From: Frigidibacter albus
Lineage (GTDB): Bacteria; Pseudomonadota; Alphaproteobacteria; Rhodobacterales; Rhodobacteraceae
Direction: 5' to 3'
Assembly (NCBI RefSeq): GCF_009908165.1
Contig: NZ_JAAAUC010000007.1
Location: 62,001 to 126,000 of the forward strand
DNA: 64,000 nt
Shown: positions 55,189 to 64,000 of the stretch, one piece after another
Numbering within the stretch: position 1 is the stretch's first letter
Layout of the letters: the number at the start of each line of letters is the position of its first letter
Program-made: the position numbers and the translations under genes
The notes under the pieces: generated by a model
Seen by the model: the letters and a program-made list of their open reading frames with translations, nothing else
Database searches by the model: none
What the model was told of the DNA's origin: nothing

Positions 55189-56142
55189 ATGGACCTCGCC
55201 GCGCGCCCCGCAGCCAATATCGGCAAGTTCCGCGACCCTGCCGTGACAGCAGGCGGAGAGCCGCGCGCCACCGTGGCGCTGACCCGGGCCGAGACGCTGT
55301 GGTTCAACACCGGCACCCTGTGCAACATCGCCTGCAGCCATTGCTACATCGAAAGCTCGCCCGCCAATGACCGGCTGGTCTATCTGACGGTTCCCGAGGT
55401 GGAGCGGTTTCTGGACGAGGCAGAGGGCCTAGGCTGGCCACTGCTGGAGGCGGGATTTACAGGGGGCGAGCCGTTCCTGAACCCCGAGATGCCGGGAATG
55501 GCGCGCGCGGCGCTGGCGCGCGGGCTGCGGGTGCTGATCCTGACCAATGCCATGCTGCCGATGCAGCGCCCGGGAGTGAAGGCGGCGCTGCTGGACCTGC
55601 AGCGCGCCTATCCCGGCCAGATGACCCTGCGCATCTCGCTCGACCATTTCGACGCCGCCCGCCATGACGAGGAACGCGGGGCGGGCAGCTTTGCGCGGTC
55701 CCTGGCCGGGATGGACTGGCTGTCGGCGGAGGGATTTGCCATGTCCGTCGCGGGCCGGCAGCTGTGGGGCGAGCCGGAGCCCGAGCTGCGGGCGGGCTTC
55801 GCCGCCCTCTTCGCCGCGCGGGGCTATCCGATTCTGGCCGCGGACCCCGCCCAACTGGTGATCTTCCCCGAAATGGACGCCGCCGCCGAGGTGCCGGAAA
55901 TCACCACCGCCTGCTGGGGCATCCTGAACAAGCGCCCGGACAGCGTGATGTGCGCCTCCTCGCGCATGGTGGTGCGCCGCCGCGGCTCTGACGCGGCCAC
56001 CGTCACCGCCTGCACCCTGCTGCCCTATGAGGCCGAGTTCGACCTTGGGCCGACGCTGGCGGGGGCGGCGGGCCCCGTGGCGCTGAACCATCCCCATTGC
56101 GCGAAGTTCTGCGTGCTTGGCGGGGCGAGCTGCTCGGGCTGA
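55189..56142 (+). CDS. Orphan radical SAM protein with C-terminal Cys cluster
   Basis: This 317-residue protein has the radical SAM cluster motif CNIACSHC (C45, C49, C52) and GGEP at 92-95. Past the core, extra cysteines in TACWGIL, VMCASS and TACTLL and a terminal C304/C308/C315 group suggest one or more auxiliary Fe-S clusters, as in SPASM-type enzymes that modify peptides or cofactors. No partner peptide or accessory enzyme is adjacent. An AGGAGA site precedes the ATG. The substrate is unknown. Confidence 0.85.
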   Translation: MDLAARPAANIGKFRDPAVTAGGEPRATVALTRAETLWFNTGTLCNIACSHCYIESSPANDRLVYLTVPEVERFLDEAEGLGWPLLEAGFTGGEPFLNPEMPGMARAALARGLRVLILTNAMLPMQRPGVKAALLDLQRAYPGQMTLRISLDHFDAARHDEERGAGSFARSLAGMDWLSAEGFAMSVAGRQLWGEPEPELRAGFAALFAARGYPILAADPAQLVIFPEMDAAAEVPEITTACWGILNKRPDSVMCASSRMVVRRRGSDAATVTACTLLPYEAEFDLGPTLAGAAGPVALNHPHCAKFCVLGGASCSG

Positions 56143-56150
56143 GGGCGCAA

Positions 56151-56206
56151 GAGGGGGCGCTGCCCCCGCCCTGCGGGCTCCCCCGGGATATTTGGAAAAG
56201 GCAAAG
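56151..56206 (+). repeat. Intergenic GATATTT element, AAAAGGCAAAG-tail type (copy 7)
   Basis: Hairpin GGGGGC-GCT-GCCCCC at 56153-56167, CCCCCGGGATATTTGG, then AAAAGGCAAAG ending 56206. It lies between the convergent radical SAM gene and olsB. Confidence 0.75.
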
Positions 56207-56217
56207 GCGGGCGGGGT

Positions 56218-56976
56218 TCAGCCCGCCACCCCCCGCAGCAGCCGCGCCCGCGCCGGCGGGATCGCGCGGATTTCCAGCCCGGTGAACACATGCAGGGTGT
56301 TCAGGTCACGGTCCACCACCGCGTGATCGCTGACCCAGCCGCCCATCATCAGATAGGTGCGCAGCAGGGGCGGCATCCCCAGCATGGCGCGCTTGGCATC
56401 TGGCTTGCGGCGGCGCAGGCGCTGCGCGAAGCGGAAGACGTTGGGCGCCTTCACCCGCGGCAGCCAGCGCTTGGGGGCCAGGTGGCGATCCTTGAGCATG
56501 GCGAGCGCATCCAGATGCGCTTCGGTCTCGGCGCCCATGAAGGACGAGCAGCCGAACAGCATCTCCACCCCCTCCTCATCGACATAGCGGGTCATCGCGC
56601 CCCAGGCGACGCGCAGGATGTCGGGGTCGTGCCAGGCGGGGTGGATGCAGAAGCGGCCCATCTCGACCATCGGACCGTCGAAAGCGCGCAGGGCCGACAG
56701 CTCGTAGAACTGCGCCGAATAGCTGCGCCCGATCTCGTCGCCGCGCGCCAGCGGCAGCAGGCGGAAGCAGCAGACCAGCGTACCGGAGCGGACCTCCTCG
56801 ACCAGCACATGACGGCAGACCGCATCGAAGGCGTCGGCATCGCGGCCCATCGGCGCCTCGCCGGCCAGCCCTCGATTGGCGACGAAGGCCAGCCAGCGCA
56901 ATCCTTGCGCGCGGGCCAGATCCTCGGGCGTTTCGGCGAAGCGGGCCTGGTAGCGGCCCCGGCGCAGCGACAACAT
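56218..56976 (-). CDS. olsB: Ornithine N-acyltransferase OlsB
   Basis: OlsB (252 residues) links a 3-hydroxy fatty acyl group from acyl-ACP to ornithine, giving lyso-ornithine lipid. It is a GNAT-type acyltransferase of the autoinducer-synthase-like clan: [43 protein letters not shown] is characteristic. Ornithine lipids replace phospholipids under phosphate limitation. The usual second gene olsA is not adjacent. It is divergent from msrB. Confidence 0.88.
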   Translation of the reverse strand: MLSLRRGRYQARFAETPEDLARAQGLRWLAFVANRGLAGEAPMGRDADAFDAVCRHVLVEEVRSGTLVCCFRLLPLARGDEIGRSYSAQFYELSALRAFDGPMVEMGRFCIHPAWHDPDILRVAWGAMTRYVDEEGVEMLFGCSSFMGAETEAHLDALAMLKDRHLAPKRWLPRVKAPNVFRFAQRLRRRKPDAKRAMLGMPPLLRTYLMMGGWVSDHAVVDRDLNTLHVFTGLEIRAIPPARARLLRGVAG

Positions 56977-57099
56977 CTGGTGCGTCCTTCACAACTGCGG
57001 CCATCACGGCTTCTGGCGCGGCAGCGCCCCGGCCTGTGGGATCTGCCCTTGAATCCCCATATACACCATCTGACCCAACCGCGCGAAGAAAGGCAGCCT

Positions 57100-57501
57100 A
57101 TGGCCCCCAAAATCCAGAAATCCGATGCAGAATGGCGCGAGCAGCTGTCCGAGAGTGCCTACCGCGTGACCCGGCTGGCCGGGACCGAACGCCCGTTCAG
57201 CCATCCGGGCTTTGCGCCCGGGCCCGGCACCTTCCTGTGTACCTGCTGCGGCGAGCCGCTGTTCACCAAGGACACGAAGTTCGATTCGGGCTGCGGCTGG
57301 CCGTCCTTCACCGCGCCGCTGAAGGGCGAGGCGGTCGAGGAGCATGTCGATACCACACACGGGATGCGCCGGACCGAGGTGACCTGTTCCAGCTGCGGCG
57401 CGCATCTGGGGCATGTGTTCCCCGATGGCCCGCCCGAAGCAGGGGGCCTGCGCTATTGCATCAACGGCGTGGCGCTGGACTTCGAACAGGAAGAGGGCTG
57501 A
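57100..57501 (+). CDS. msrB: Peptide-methionine (R)-S-oxide reductase
   Basis: MsrB (133 residues) reduces methionine-R-sulfoxide in oxidised proteins. The zinc site is C47/C50 (CTCC) and C96/C99 (CSSC). The catalytic Cys is C120 in RYCIN and [10 protein letters not shown] is invariant. Full length, with no signal peptide, hence cytoplasmic. Confidence 0.97.
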   Translation: MAPKIQKSDAEWREQLSESAYRVTRLAGTERPFSHPGFAPGPGTFLCTCCGEPLFTKDTKFDSGCGWPSFTAPLKGEAVEEHVDTTHGMRRTEVTCSSCGAHLGHVFPDGPPEAGGLRYCINGVALDFEQEEG

Positions 57502-57526
57502 GCCCTCCCGGCACCGGGACGCGGGA

Positions 57527-57994
57527 TCAGTTGAGGAACTGGCCCGCGTTCACGTTGCCGATGCTGCCCAGAAGCTGGCCAAGGAAGGTCACGCCCTTGA
57601 TGTTGCTGTCGGTGACGCGGCGCGACAGCGTGACGACGCGGCCATCCTCCAGCCCGAAGCGCTCGATATTCTGCACGACGCCGCCTTCGTTGAAGCTGAT
57701 GGCGACAACCTCGCGGCTGATCTCCTGCGGCTTTCTCAAGCCAAGCTCGCGCCAGCGGCTGCCGACGTAATACCAGCCGCCATCCTCCAGCACCCCGGCC
57801 GAAGACGGGCGGCCGATGAAATCGCCCACCGTGTCGCGGGTGTCCTGACCCACGACCAGCATGGCCAGATCGCTGTCCGAGGGCACATAGCCGTGGCTGC
57901 GATAGATCGGCTGGCAGGCGGCAAGCGCGCCGATTGCCAGCACGAGCCACAGATTGCGCGCCATCCGCCTGACGATCCGTCCGATACCGACCAT
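57527..57994 (-). CDS. bamE: Outer-membrane assembly lipoprotein BamE
   Basis: BamE (155 residues) is a small lipoprotein of the BAM complex that inserts outer-membrane proteins. Signal and lipobox LAAC (Cys27) are followed by the SmpA/OmlA fold: YRSHGYVPSDSDLAMLVVGQDTRDTV and GGWYYVGSRW. An AGGAG precedes the ATG at 57994; an internal ATG ten codons later would also keep the signal. It is convergent with msrB. Confidence 0.92.
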   Translation of the reverse strand: MVGIGRIVRRMARNLWLVLAIGALAACQPIYRSHGYVPSDSDLAMLVVGQDTRDTVGDFIGRPSSAGVLEDGGWYYVGSRWRELGLRKPQEISREVVAISFNEGGVVQNIERFGLEDGRVVTLSRRVTDSNIKGVTFLGQLLGSIGNVNAGQFLN

Positions 57995-58240
57995 GTCGCT
58001 CCTGCCCCTCGCCTTCCGGCCCAGTTCCCGGCCCGTTCGTAGCAACTGCGCGGCGCACCCGGTCCTGCCGCCGGGTTTGCACCCCGCATCAGGTCCGGCC
58101 CTTGCCATGCCGGCACTTGCCTCCTAAGCGGCTTACAACAAGGATGGCCCTGTCTTCAAGCCGTCCCGCGACTTGGGGGGACCTTGGCCCCCGCTGCGGG
58201 GTGCGGCACGGCAGCCACAGACTGATGAGGAGACCCGACG

Positions 58241-58828
58241 ATGCAAGACCGATCCCCGATGACACCCCCCGCGAACATGCCCTGGTCGCACGCCTTCCGC
58301 GTGGCAGACCTCGCCTCGCGCAAGCCGACCCGCTTTGCGCTGGCGCTGGACGCGGAGGCGCTGGCGGCCTTGGCGGCGGATCTGGGCCTGCTGGAGGTAC
58401 GCAAGCTGACCTTCAAGGGCGAGCTGGTGCCCAAGGGCCGCCATGACTGGGAGCTGACTGCGAGACTGGGCGCCAGCGTGGTGCAGGCCTGCATCGTGAC
58501 GCTGGCCCCGGTGCAGACCCGCATCGACGAGGATGTGAAGCGCCGCTACCTCGCCGACATGCCGCAGATCGAAGCCGATGAGGTCGAGATGTCCGAAGAT
58601 GACACCGTCGAGCCCCTGCCCCAGGTGATCGACGCCGGCGCGGTGATGGCCGAGGCGCTGACCCTGGCGTTGCCGCTCTACCCCCGCGCGCCGGGGGCCG
58701 ATCTGGGCGCGGTGCAGGGCACCCCGCCGGGGGCCGAGCCGATCGTGGAGGAGAAGCTGCGGCCCTTCGCCGGGCTGGCGGATCTTCTGAAGCAGCGCGG
58801 CGAGGGCGAGAAGAAAGACGACGAGTGA
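58241..58828 (+). CDS. DUF177/YceD family protein
   Basis: This 195-residue protein belongs to the YceD family, usually encoded directly before rpmF and thought to take part in rRNA or ribosome maturation. Recognisable elements are LTFKGELVPKGRHDWELTARLGASVVQACIVTLAPV and the acidic DEVEMSEDD with KLRPFAGLADLLK near the end. One of the usual zinc-type Cys positions is present. Here the gene is separated from rpmF by 490 nt containing a structured repeat, which is unusual. Confidence 0.88.
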   Translation: MQDRSPMTPPANMPWSHAFRVADLASRKPTRFALALDAEALAALAADLGLLEVRKLTFKGELVPKGRHDWELTARLGASVVQACIVTLAPVQTRIDEDVKRRYLADMPQIEADEVEMSEDDTVEPLPQVIDAGAVMAEALTLALPLYPRAPGADLGAVQGTPPGAEPIVEEKLRPFAGLADLLKQRGEGEKKDDE

Positions 58829-58873
58829 CCTGACTAGCAGCGCCTCAGGCCGGGATATTGCCGCCCTGATGTC

Positions 58874-59087
58874 TGGCGAAGGCCATCGCCTTCGCCACGC
58901 ACCGCAATATGCCATTGCACCCGACGAGCCCCCAAAGGGCCCGGCCAGCGCCCGCCCCGCCCTTGGCGGGCGCTTCCTGCCCACCAGGTCGGGCGCTGCC
59001 CCCCCCCGGGTCTGGTGTTGCCAGCGGCACCGGGTGAGCCGGCCGCACGGGCGGGGCGAGGCAGTGCCTCGCCTGTTTCCGCCCGAA
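58874..59087 (+). repeat. Structured dispersed repeat, copy B (~214 nt)
   Basis: Second copy of the element at 34252-34464, same orientation as the adjacent genes. GGCGAAGGC / GCCTTCGCC, the GGGCCC pair region and the GCGAGGCA-G-TGCCTCGC palindrome are retained exactly or nearly so. The central long stem keeps pairing with one wobble and one mismatch. It lies in the 490-nt gene-free stretch 58829-59318 between the DUF177 gene and rpmF; the rest of that stretch (59088-59318) shows no gene and must hold any rpmF promoter. Confidence 0.8.
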
Positions 59088-59318
59088 CCCAAGGCCCGCA
59101 ATTTGTGCGGGACAGGACTTCCACCCCCTTCAACCGGGCTCTGGACGCGCCCTGCGCAGCGCGGTAACACCCACCCAGAAAAGACTTGCGCAGGCAGGGA
59201 ATCCGAGTATGTTCCCGGCCTCATTCACGAAACGGGTTCACCCCCCGTGCCAGTTGGCATGACGGTGCGAAACCCAAGCAAAAACGGGGGCTTGCCCCCT
59301 CGAACCTGAGGTCGAGAT

Positions 59319-59525
59319 ATGGCTGTCCCCCAGAACCGAGTCACGCGGTCCCGCCGCAACATGCGCCGCGCCCACGATGCCCTGGTCGCCGCGAACCCTG
59401 CCGAATGCCCGAGCTGCGGCGAGCTGAAGCGCCCGCACCACGTTTGCGCCTCCTGTGGCACCTATGACAGCCGCGAAGTCGTGGCGCAGGCTGCCGAGGT
59501 CGATCTGGACGAAGACGCGGCGTAA
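59319..59525 (+). CDS. rpmF: 50S ribosomal protein bL32
   Basis: bL32 (68 residues) is a small zinc-ribbon protein of the large ribosomal subunit. [20 protein letters not shown] is invariant at the start, and the zinc ligands are CPSC and CASC. It precedes plsX by 27 nt, the standard arrangement that ties lipid to ribosome synthesis. Confidence 0.98.
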   Translation: MAVPQNRVTRSRRNMRRAHDALVAANPAECPSCGELKRPHHVCASCGTYDSREVVAQAAEVDLDEDAA

Positions 59526-59552
59526 GCCGGTCTTTTGGCGCGCTGGCCGCGG

Positions 59553-60746
59553 ATGATGTCGCAACCCACAGGAACGACCAGCGTCCGCGCCGCCGAAGCC
59601 GAGGCAGGCTCCGCCAGCGGAGCCGCATCCGGGCGCGTCCCGGGACGGATCGTGATCTCTGTCGATGCAATGGGCGGGGACCGCGGCGCTGCTGCCGTGG
59701 TCGCCGGCATCGTGCGCTCTGCCGAGAAGAACCCCGACATCGCTTTCATCGTGCATGGCCCGGAACCGGAGCTGAGCAAGCTTCTGGCGCGCCACCGCCA
59801 TCTGCAGGATCGCTGCGAGATTCGTCATGCCGAGGGCGTGGTGAAGATGTCCGACAAGCCCAGCCAGGTGATGCGCCACGGCGAGGGCACCTCGATGTGG
59901 TCCACCGTCGAAAGCGTCAAGCGCGGCGAGGCGACGGTTGCGGTGTCCTGCGGCAATACCGGCGCGCTGATGGCGCTGTCGATGATCCGCCTGCGCAAGC
60001 TGCCCGGCGTCAACCGCCCCGCAATCGCCTGCCTCTGGCCCTCGCGCAATCCCCAAGGCTTCAACGTGATGCTGGACGTCGGCGCCGACATCAAGGCCGA
60101 TGCCGAGGACCTGCTGCAATATGCGCTGATGGGCGCCTCCTATGCCCGCAACGGGCTGGGGCTGGTGCGGCCCCGCGTCGGGCTGCTGAATGTCGGCACC
60201 GAAGAGCACAAGGGCCGGGCGGAACTGAAGCTGGCCCATGACCTGATCGGCGCGGCGACCGAGGCCGGTGCCTTCGACTATGTCGGCTTCGTCGAGGGCG
60301 GCGACCTGCCCTCGGACCGGGTTGACGTGATCGTGACCGATGGCTTCACCGGCAACATCGCCCTGAAAACCGGCGAGGGCACCGCCAAGCTGATCTCGGA
60401 TTTCCTGAAGGAGGCGTTCAACGCCACCTTCCTGTCCAAGATCGCGGCGCTGCTGGCGCTGACCTCGCTCAAGCGCCTGCAAAAGCGCATAGATCCGCGC
60501 CGCGTGAATGGCGGCGTGTTCCTCGGCCTCAACGGCACCGTCGTCAAATCGCATGGCTCTGCCGATGCGCTTGGCGTGTCGGCGGCAATCAAGCTGGCCT
60601 TCCTTCTGGCGCAATCGGGCTTTCAGGACCGGCTTGCGGCGCGGGTTGCCTCTGCCGGGCAGGCGCGGCAGGATGCCGCCGCGCCGGGCAGCGGCGGCAG
60701 CGCCGTGGCTCCGGGGGGAAGCATCTTGAACGGAACAACCGAATGA
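59553..60746 (+). CDS. plsX: Phosphate acyltransferase PlsX
   Basis: PlsX makes acyl-phosphate from acyl-ACP, feeding PlsY in phospholipid synthesis. The conserved part begins with [11 protein letters not shown] at about residue 36 and includes [33 protein letters not shown] and [13 protein letters not shown]. At 397 residues it is longer than usual, with a ~30-residue Ala-rich head, so the start is uncertain: ATG 59553 is used, but 59556 or a later GTG are possible. The C-terminal tail (Gly/Ala-rich) is also extended. It overlaps fabH by 4 nt. Confidence 0.92.
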   Translation: MMSQPTGTTSVRAAEAEAGSASGAASGRVPGRIVISVDAMGGDRGAAAVVAGIVRSAEKNPDIAFIVHGPEPELSKLLARHRHLQDRCEIRHAEGVVKMSDKPSQVMRHGEGTSMWSTVESVKRGEATVAVSCGNTGALMALSMIRLRKLPGVNRPAIACLWPSRNPQGFNVMLDVGADIKADAEDLLQYALMGASYARNGLGLVRPRVGLLNVGTEEHKGRAELKLAHDLIGAATEAGAFDYVGFVEGGDLPSDRVDVIVTDGFTGNIALKTGEGTAKLISDFLKEAFNATFLSKIAALLALTSLKRLQKRIDPRRVNGGVFLGLNGTVVKSHGSADALGVSAAIKLAFLLAQSGFQDRLAARVASAGQARQDAAAPGSGGSAVAPGGSILNGTTE

Positions 60747-61720
60747 CACAGACGCGCGCCGTGGTCCGGGGCGTCGGGCATTATCTGCCCGACCGCATCA
60801 TGCCCAACGCCGAGTTTGAACAGCGGCTGGAAACCTCGGACGAGTGGATCCGCAGCCGCACCGGGATCGAGCGGCGGCATATCGCGGCCGAAGGCCAGCT
60901 GACCTCGGATCTGGCGATCCGCGCCGCGCAGGCGGCCCTCGCCGATGCCGGGATGGATGCAGACCGCATCGACGCGATCGTGCTGGCCACCTCCACCCCC
61001 GACTACACCTTCCCCTCGGTGGCGACGATGGTGCAGGCCGGGCTTGGCATCACCCGCGGTTTTGCCTTCGACGTGCAGGCGGTCTGCGCCGGCTTCGTCT
61101 TCGCGCTGGCCAATGCCAATGGCATGATCCTGTCGGGGCAGGCCAAATGCGTGCTGGTGATCGGGGCCGAGACCTTCAGCCGGATCATGGACTGGGATGA
61201 CCGCGGCACCTGCGTGCTGTTCGGCGACGGCGCCGGCGCGCTGGTGCTGGAGGCCGAAGAAGGCGCGGGCACCTCCGCCGACCGCGGGATCCTGTCGTCG
61301 GACCTCAACTCCGACGGGCGCTACAAGGACCTGCTGCATGTCGATGGCGGCGTGTCCAGCACCGGCACCGCCGGCCATCTGCGGATGCAGGGCAATGCCG
61401 TCTTCCGCCATGCGGTCGAGAAGCTGGCCTCGACCGCGCATCTCGCGCTGGAAAAGGCCGGGCTGACCGCGGGCGATGTCGACTGGATCGTCCCGCATCA
61501 GGCCAACCTGCGCATCATCAGCGCCACCGCGCAGCGCATGCAGGTGCCGATGGAACGCGTGGTGGTCACCGTGCAGGACCATGGCAACACCTCGGCCGCC
61601 TCGATCCCTCTGGCGCTGTCGGTCGGCAAGCAGCGCGGCCAGATCCACGAAGGCGACCTGATCGTGACCGAGGCCATCGGCGGCGGCCTCACCTGGGGAT
61701 CTGTCGTCCTGCGCTGGTGA
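60743..61720 (+). CDS. fabH: Beta-ketoacyl-ACP synthase III
   Basis: FabH (325 residues) starts fatty-acid synthesis by condensing acetyl-CoA with malonyl-ACP. The Cys-His-Asn triad is C115 (VQAVCAGF), the His of [10 protein letters not shown] and the Asn of DHGNTSAAS. Full length. It overlaps plsX by 4 nt (ATGA). Confidence 0.97.
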   Translation: MTQTRAVVRGVGHYLPDRIMPNAEFEQRLETSDEWIRSRTGIERRHIAAEGQLTSDLAIRAAQAALADAGMDADRIDAIVLATSTPDYTFPSVATMVQAGLGITRGFAFDVQAVCAGFVFALANANGMILSGQAKCVLVIGAETFSRIMDWDDRGTCVLFGDGAGALVLEAEEGAGTSADRGILSSDLNSDGRYKDLLHVDGGVSSTGTAGHLRMQGNAVFRHAVEKLASTAHLALEKAGLTAGDVDWIVPHQANLRIISATAQRMQVPMERVVVTVQDHGNTSAASIPLALSVGKQRGQIHEGDLIVTEAIGGGLTWGSVVLRW

Positions 61721-61732
61721 GCCGACTGCTTC

Positions 61733-61888
61733 CGGCGCAAGGGGGGCTTTGCGCCCCCCACGCCCTTCGGGCTCCCCCGCAGGATATTTCCGAAAGGCAA
61801 AGCAGAGCGGGCCCGCCCCTCTTTGCCTTTTGCAAGTATCCTCGGGGGGTGAATTGGCGCGGCACGCGCCAAGAGGGGGGCAGACGGC
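61733..61888. repeat. Two face-to-face GATATTT elements between fabH and ihfA (copies 8a and 8b)
   Basis: Copy 8a (+): hairpin GGCGCAA / TTGCGCC near 61734-61755, CCCCCGCAGGATATTTCC, GAAAGGCAAAG (to 61802). Copy 8b (-): CCCCCCGAGGATACTTGC, AAAAGGCAAAGAG (61819-61849), with a GGCGCG / CGCGCC hairpin and a GGGGGG...CCCCCC pair beyond. Unlike the eda-pgi pair, both flanking genes point the same way. The rest of the 336-nt gap (61889-62056) has no gene; a GGAGGG ribosome-binding site precedes ihfA. Confidence 0.75.
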
Positions 61889-62056
61889 CCCCCTTCCTCC
61901 CACCGGCGAAACCCCGCCGGCCCGCGCCCGTTCCTCCCCCGATCCCGGGCCTTGCGGGCCTGTTCTGGGCTGGTTGAAGACCCTGCCCCAAGTCATTGAT
62001 ATTGACTCGGAAATCCATCGCCCCCATCCTTGCCGCAAAATATCGGAGGGACTGGC

Positions 62057-62359
62057 ATGGGTGAGAAGACACTGACGCGCATGGATCTGAGCGAGGCGGT
62101 GTTCCGCGAGGTGGGGCTGTCGCGCAACGAATCCGCGCAATTGGTGGAATCGGTGCTGCAGCACATGTCCGATGCGCTGGCGCGGGGCGAGCAGGTGAAG
62201 ATCTCGTCCTTCGGCACCTTCTCGGTGCGCGACAAGGCCGCGCGGGTCGGGCGCAACCCCAAGACCGGGGATGAAGTGCCGATCAGCCCGCGCCGTGTGT
62301 TGACCTTCCGGCCGTCGCATCTGATGAAGGATCGCGTGGCGGCGGGCAACCGTAACTGA
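62057..62359 (+). CDS. ihfA: Integration host factor subunit alpha
   Basis: IHF-alpha (100 residues) pairs with IHF-beta to bend DNA sharply at specific sites. It has the HU/IHF fold with [30 protein letters not shown], the DNA-binding arm. Full length. It is followed 29 nt later by a MerR-type regulator, a conserved order in alphaproteobacteria. Confidence 0.96.
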   Translation: MGEKTLTRMDLSEAVFREVGLSRNESAQLVESVLQHMSDALARGEQVKISSFGTFSVRDKAARVGRNPKTGDEVPISPRRVLTFRPSHLMKDRVAAGNRN

Positions 62360-62388
62360 CCGGCCTCGCCCGGGCCGAAGGGGGCGTG

Positions 62389-63357
62389 ATGGAAAACTCC
62401 GCCGACACCACGCAAGCCGGGCCTCCTGCCGCGGGCCAAGGCGGAACTTCGACGGACAGGTCCGCGGGCCCCAAATCCGTGACCGCCTTCCGCACGATCA
62501 GCGAAGTCTCCGAGATGCTGGAAACCCCTGCCCATGTGCTGCGGTTCTGGGAAAGCCGCTTCCCGCAGGTGCGCCCGGTCAAGCGCGCCGGCGGGCGGCG
62601 CTATTACCGCCCCGCCGACGTCGCGCTGCTGGCCGGCATCCGCAAGCTGTTGCACGATGACGGGCTGGCGATCCGCGGCGTGCAGAAGATGCTGCGCGAC
62701 CACGGGGTGAAGTCGGTAGCCGCGCCGGCAGAGCCGGTTGCTAAAATCCCGGATGCGGAGGAGCTGCTGGACGCCGCCGCCCCGAACGAGGCGGCATCCG
62801 GCACCGACGATCTCGGCGGTCTGGCCGATCTGGCCCCCTCGCCCGAAGAACAGGGCGCGTTTGCAAAGGCGGACAAGGCCCTGCAGGCCGATCCGGCGAC
62901 AGTGGCAACTCCCTCCCCGGATCATCTCGCCGCGGAGGCCGAGGCGCCCGCCTCCATCCAGCCTTCCGGGGCGGCACCCAAAGCGCCGGACGCCGAGGAC
63001 GCTCTGGAGCCGCCCCTCACCGAGGCAGAGCCGAGGGAAGAACCCGCGCCCGCACCCGACACCTCCCCCGACGATCCCCCCCGCCCCCGGGTGCTGGTGC
63101 GGCGTCGGGCTGCGGGGGACCCGCCGGGCCTCTTCTCGCTGATGGACGCACCCGAGCATCCAAGGCCCGCCCCGCCCGCTGCCCATCCCGTGCCAGAGCC
63201 GGAGCCGCCCCCAGAGGACGAGGGCCGCCCGCTGGCCGCCCTCCTGCGCGCCGCCGACCCTGCCCGGCTTGCCCCCCATGCCAAGGCCCTGGCCGCGCTC
63301 CACGCTCGGCTGGAGGCGATCCGCGCCCGGCGGGACTGCGCTGGCCGGGGCCGCTGA
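62389..63357 (+). CDS. MerR-type regulator with long disordered tail
   Basis: This 322-residue protein has a MerR winged helix near the N-terminus (about 33-105: [29 protein letters not shown], then [14 protein letters not shown]). About 210 residues rich in Ala, Pro, Glu and Asp follow, ending in a short helix [19 protein letters not shown]. The gene normally follows ihfA in this group; its target is not known. The HTH resembles the family's FWESRF subgroup. An ATG at 62389, one codon after a GTG, is used. Confidence 0.88.
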   Translation: MENSADTTQAGPPAAGQGGTSTDRSAGPKSVTAFRTISEVSEMLETPAHVLRFWESRFPQVRPVKRAGGRRYYRPADVALLAGIRKLLHDDGLAIRGVQKMLRDHGVKSVAAPAEPVAKIPDAEELLDAAAPNEAASGTDDLGGLADLAPSPEEQGAFAKADKALQADPATVATPSPDHLAAEAEAPASIQPSGAAPKAPDAEDALEPPLTEAEPREEPAPAPDTSPDDPPRPRVLVRRRAAGDPPGLFSLMDAPEHPRPAPPAAHPVPEPEPPPEDEGRPLAALLRAADPARLAPHAKALAALHARLEAIRARRDCAGRGR

Positions 63358-63461
63358 GCCCCGGCAATGCCACAGGCGCACCGTCCCGCCGACATTTCCC
63401 GTGACACTGCCGCGATTTGCCGCTTGCGCCCGGCCCAAGCCTCGCACTATATCACCGCCGT

Positions 63462-63539
63462 CGGGCCGTGGCGCAGCCTGGTTAGCGCGTCCGTCTGGGG
63501 GGCGGAAGGTCGTGAGTTCGAATCTCACCGGCCCGACCA
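63462..63539 (+). tRNA. tRNA-Pro (GGG)
   Basis: A full cloverleaf is readable: acceptor CGGGCCG / CGGCCCG, D stem GCGC / GCGC, anticodon stem TCCGT / GCGGA with loop CTGGGGG (anticodon GGG, positions 34-36), T arm GTGAG-TTCGAAT-CTCAC. The discriminator A and the CCA end are encoded. The first pair C1-G72 with A73 is typical of bacterial tRNA-Pro. Confidence 0.97.
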
Positions 63540-63546
63540 ACATCGA

Positions 63547-63576
63547 AACGCCCGTTCCCGCATGGGGGCGGGCGTT
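63547..63576 (+). terminator. Candidate terminator after tRNA-Pro
   Basis: AACGCCCG (63547-63554) pairs with CGGGCGTT (63569-63576), with further C/G pairing inside. Only a short T run (TTC) follows. Position right after the tRNA end supports termination. Confidence 0.6.
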
Positions 63577-63598
63577 CGTGCACCTAGAGGGGGCAGTG

Positions 63599-64000
63599 AT
63601 GACCGCGACCGGAGTGCTTCCCGATACCGCCTTGCAGGCGCTGATCGACCAGGGCGCCATCGCGGCAGACCCGGCCGTGATCCCGGCGCAGCTGCAACCC
63701 GCCAGCCTTGACCTGCGCCTCGGGGCGACCGCCTACCGCGTCCGCGCCTCGTTTCTTGCGGGGAAAGACCGCCCGGTCGCGGGCCGCATCGCCGAATTCG
63801 AGATGCACCGGATGGACCTGTCGGATGGTGCCGTGCTGGAAAAGGGCTGCGTCTATGTCGTGCCGCTGATGGAGCGGCTGGCGCTGCCCGCCGGCATCAC
63901 CGCCGTCGCCAATGCCAAAAGCTCCACCGGCCGCCTTGACCTGCTGACCCGTGTCATCACCGATGGCGGCGTGGAGTTCGACCGCATTCCCGCCGGCTAT
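63599..64000 (+). CDS. 2'-deoxycytidine 5'-triphosphate deaminase (3' partial)
   Basis: Only the first 134 codons are in the window and the frame is open to the edge. The family deaminates dCTP to dUTP. IPAQLQPASLDLRLGATAYRVRASFL and AVANAKSSTGRLDLLTRVITDGG match the long (about 360-residue) alphaproteobacterial Dcd-like form, containing the SSTGR loop. An alternative GTG lies one codon upstream. It follows tRNA-Pro by 59 nt. The catalytic Glu is not within the visible part. Confidence 0.85.
   Translation, partial: MTATGVLPDTALQALIDQGAIAADPAVIPAQLQPASLDLRLGATAYRVRASFLAGKDRPVAGRIAEFEMHRMDLSDGAVLEKGCVYVVPLMERLALPAGITAVANAKSSTGRLDLLTRVITDGGVEFDRIPAGY

Overview
The window is chromosomal DNA of a high-GC alphaproteobacterium, almost certainly Rhodobacterales (Rhodobacter/Paracoccus-like). 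This is inferred from gene content and order: families largely confined to that group (DUF6456/DUF6477 pair, DUF5368, DUF6778, the RSP_2647-type methyltransferase beside an RSP_2648-type PIN protein), an alphaproteobacterial SOS box (GAAC-N7-GAAC) in the lexA promoter, and the order DUF177-rpmF-plsX-fabH-ihfA-merR-tRNA-Pro. I see no prophage, IS element, CRISPR array or rRNA. Most of the sequence is core housekeeping DNA with a few accessory islands.

Layout. 1-5.3 kb: end of gpt, an aminotransferase, a PpiD-like chaperone and trpE. 5.3-7.1 kb: a minus-strand divergent polysaccharide deacetylase between trpE and trpG. 7.3-13.2 kb: a tightly packed trpG-trpD-ung, then trpC-moaC-moeA, then lexA with its own SOS promoter. 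13.2-16.5 kb: DUF6456 and DUF6477 genes and a non-pyrrolysine MttB homologue. 16.7-20.9 kb: guaA, a MarR-GNAT fusion, and a ppk2-tetR pair. 20.9-27.1 kb: a minus-strand group with ATPase, metA, lipoprotein hydrolase, two EamA transporters and a FadL porin. 27.1-32.3 kb: a MocR regulator, a shrunken aldehyde-dehydrogenase remnant, a polyamine-type ABC transporter without binding protein, and a small monooxygenase. 32.4-34.1 kb: DUF1127 protein, lytic transglycosylase, ssb. 34.6-38.5 kb: a likely sulfide-handling operon (Tat-exported SQR-like flavoprotein, DUF5368, TDT/SLAC1 channel, DsrE-like protein) divergent from an NsrR/RirA-like Rrf2 regulator, with two FNR-type boxes between them. 38.6-48.1 kb: TfoX-like protein, ndk, an ABC-F ATPase, an aldo/keto reductase with its MerR regulator, MarC, two proteases, PIN/methyltransferase pair, lipoprotein. 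48.5-55 kb: the Entner-Doudoroff block, edd-eda (+) facing zwf-pgl-pgi (-), with the same LacI-type palindrome upstream of both edd and zwf. 55-64 kb: radical SAM protein, olsB, msrB, bamE, DUF177-rpmF-plsX-fabH-ihfA-merR, tRNA-Pro(GGG), and the start of a dCTP deaminase.

Cooperation. trpE, trpG, trpD and trpC supply tryptophan. zwf-pgl-edd-eda with pgi forms a complete glucose-6-phosphate to pyruvate plus glyceraldehyde-3-phosphate route that appears co-regulated. plsX, fabH and olsB belong to envelope lipid synthesis. moaC and moeA serve molybdenum cofactor synthesis.

The most unusual material is non-coding: (1) a ~213-nt, highly structured repeat present twice (34252-34464 and 58874-59087), the second copy splitting the normally close DUF177-rpmF pair; (2) at least ten copies of a short intergenic element made of a G/C hairpin, GATATTTG or a close variant, and one of two A/G-rich tails; and (3) several well-supported operators (SOS box, FNR boxes, MerR 19-bp spacer promoter, shared LacI-type palindromes).
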